From positions 1 through 13,616 of the forward strand of contig JAQTYS010000048.1 in the NCBI GenBank assembly GCA_028688175.1: a stretch of DNA of 13,616 nt, in the 5' to 3' direction. Every line of letters starts with the position of its first letter. Position 1 is the stretch's first letter. The stretch comes from Methanothrix sp. GTDB lineage: Archaea; Halobacteriota; Methanosarcinia; Methanotrichales; Methanotrichaceae. Made by a program: the position numbers and the translations under genes. Positions 13,236 to 13,616 of this stretch are shown piece after piece. Below the pieces are notes generated by a model. The model saw nothing but the letters and a program-made list of their open reading frames with translations. It did not search any database and had not been told where the DNA came from.

Positions 13236-13317
13236 TCGCTCTGTGCCTCTGTGTCTTTGTGGTTTTGTTCCGTTCTGGCCAAACCACAGAGGCGCAGAGA
13301 CACAGAGGCAAAGGAAC
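13236..13317. repeat. Hairpin element made of CACAGAGG-like 8-base units
   Basis: Outer arms TGCCTCTGTGTCT (13244-13256) and AGACACAGAGGCA (13298-13310), 13 bp perfect; inner arms TGTGGTTT (13258-13265) and AAACCACA (13281-13288), 8 bp perfect, with a 15-base loop. The right arm reads as successive 8-base units CACAGAGG, CGCAGAGA, CACAGAGG, and the left arm as their complements. Similar CTCTGTG-rich intergenic repeats are, to my knowledge, scattered in many bacterial and archaeal genomes. Lies between the RhuM gene and mutL, in the 196-bp gap that otherwise holds no gene. Confidence 0.8.
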
Positions 13318-13369
13318 CATTTCGTCACCCACACCAAATAGCTAGCTAGGAACCTAAACCTGTAGCCCT

Positions 13370-13616
13370 TCATCTCCTGCCAAAGAGCCTCTCCAGCTGG
13401 TTTTCGCCCATCGTCACCATCACCGGCCTGCCGTGCGGGCAGGTGAGGGGATTATTGCAGCGGTGCAGGTCATCGACAAGCTGTTTCATCTCGACAAAGC
13501 TCAGTTCCTTTCCTGATTTTATAGAGCCCCGGCAGGCTAAGAGCTTGAGTATCTCATCTTTATTGGTCGAGCCTGGGCTTGCCCTTCCCTGAGAGAAAAG
13601 GTCTCGGAGGATGTCA
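13370..13616 (-). CDS. mutL: DNA mismatch repair protein MutL, C-terminal end (partial)
   Basis: The last 81 residues of MutL; the 5' part of the gene lies beyond the right edge of the window. MutL couples mismatch recognition by MutS to strand incision. Visible in the C-terminal dimerisation domain are LACRGSIKSGKELSFVEMKQ, matching the conserved A-C-x-x-(A/S)-I-(K/R)-x-G block, the zinc-site motif CPHGRPVMV, and the terminal LERLFGRR. The CPHGRP motif is kept in MutL proteins that have the C-terminal nicking endonuclease, as opposed to the Escherichia coli type, so this is probably an endonuclease-type MutL; the main DQHAxHERI-like motif is outside the window. MutS/MutL are found in Methanosarcinales and are thought to have come from bacteria. 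A mutS neighbour may lie further right. Confidence 0.93.
   Translation of the reverse strand, partial: DILRDLFSQGRASPGSTNKDEILKLLACRGSIKSGKELSFVEMKQLVDDLHRCNNPLTCPHGRPVMVTMGENQLERLFGRR

Noticed and set aside
13236..13317. Possible CRISPR array
   Set aside because: The repeat units are 8 bases, adjacent and mirrored into a hairpin, with no spacers and no cas genes in the window.

Overview
The window reads as chromosomal DNA of a methanogenic archaeon, most likely from the Methanosarcinales and perhaps Methanothrix-like; the genus is inference. Signs of an archaeon are an F420-dependent NADP reductase, an archaeal transcription factor E with winged helix and zinc ribbon, an archaeal-type Trm1, TATA-box promoters in place of -35/-10 pairs, and T-run terminators. 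Some proteins look bacterial in origin (a RhuM-family protein and a MutL fragment).

Layout. The left edge carries the 3' part of a TraB/PrgY-type membrane protein gene (+). A long minus-strand block follows from about 6185 down to 1007: an AICAR transformylase of the PurH family with a degenerate N-terminal half, an exported NosD-type beta-helix protein, tRNA m2,2G26 methyltransferase Trm1, a small DUF3147-like membrane protein and F420H2:NADP oxidoreductase. The 176-bp gap between trm1 and the small membrane gene holds two nested or adjacent hairpins. A divergent promoter region near 6186-6274 separates purH from a plus-strand operon of three small genes: a DUF167/YggU protein, a Toprim protein and a THEP1-type NTPase. 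A TPR protein (-) lies convergent to it.

From 8290 to 10620 the window is regulatory. A TATA box overlapped by palindromes precedes a translationally coupled pair of small helix-turn-helix-like proteins (the first resembles DUF2551). These converge with the tfe gene. A 370-bp AT-rich gap follows, then a winged-helix regulator with a coiled-coil tail. Next comes a PurM/SelD-superfamily protein (-).

The right end looks accessory: a complete RhuM-family gene carrying a perfect 25-bp palindrome inside its coding sequence, a hairpin element built of 8-base CACAGAGG-like units, and the C-terminal end of mutL (-) running off the window.

Most genes are housekeeping or conserved archaeal hypotheticals. 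I do not see a clear multi-gene novel system. The best leads are the in-gene palindrome in the RhuM gene, the period-8 element beside it, the double hairpin below trm1, and the small helix-turn-helix pair with its operator-like palindromes.
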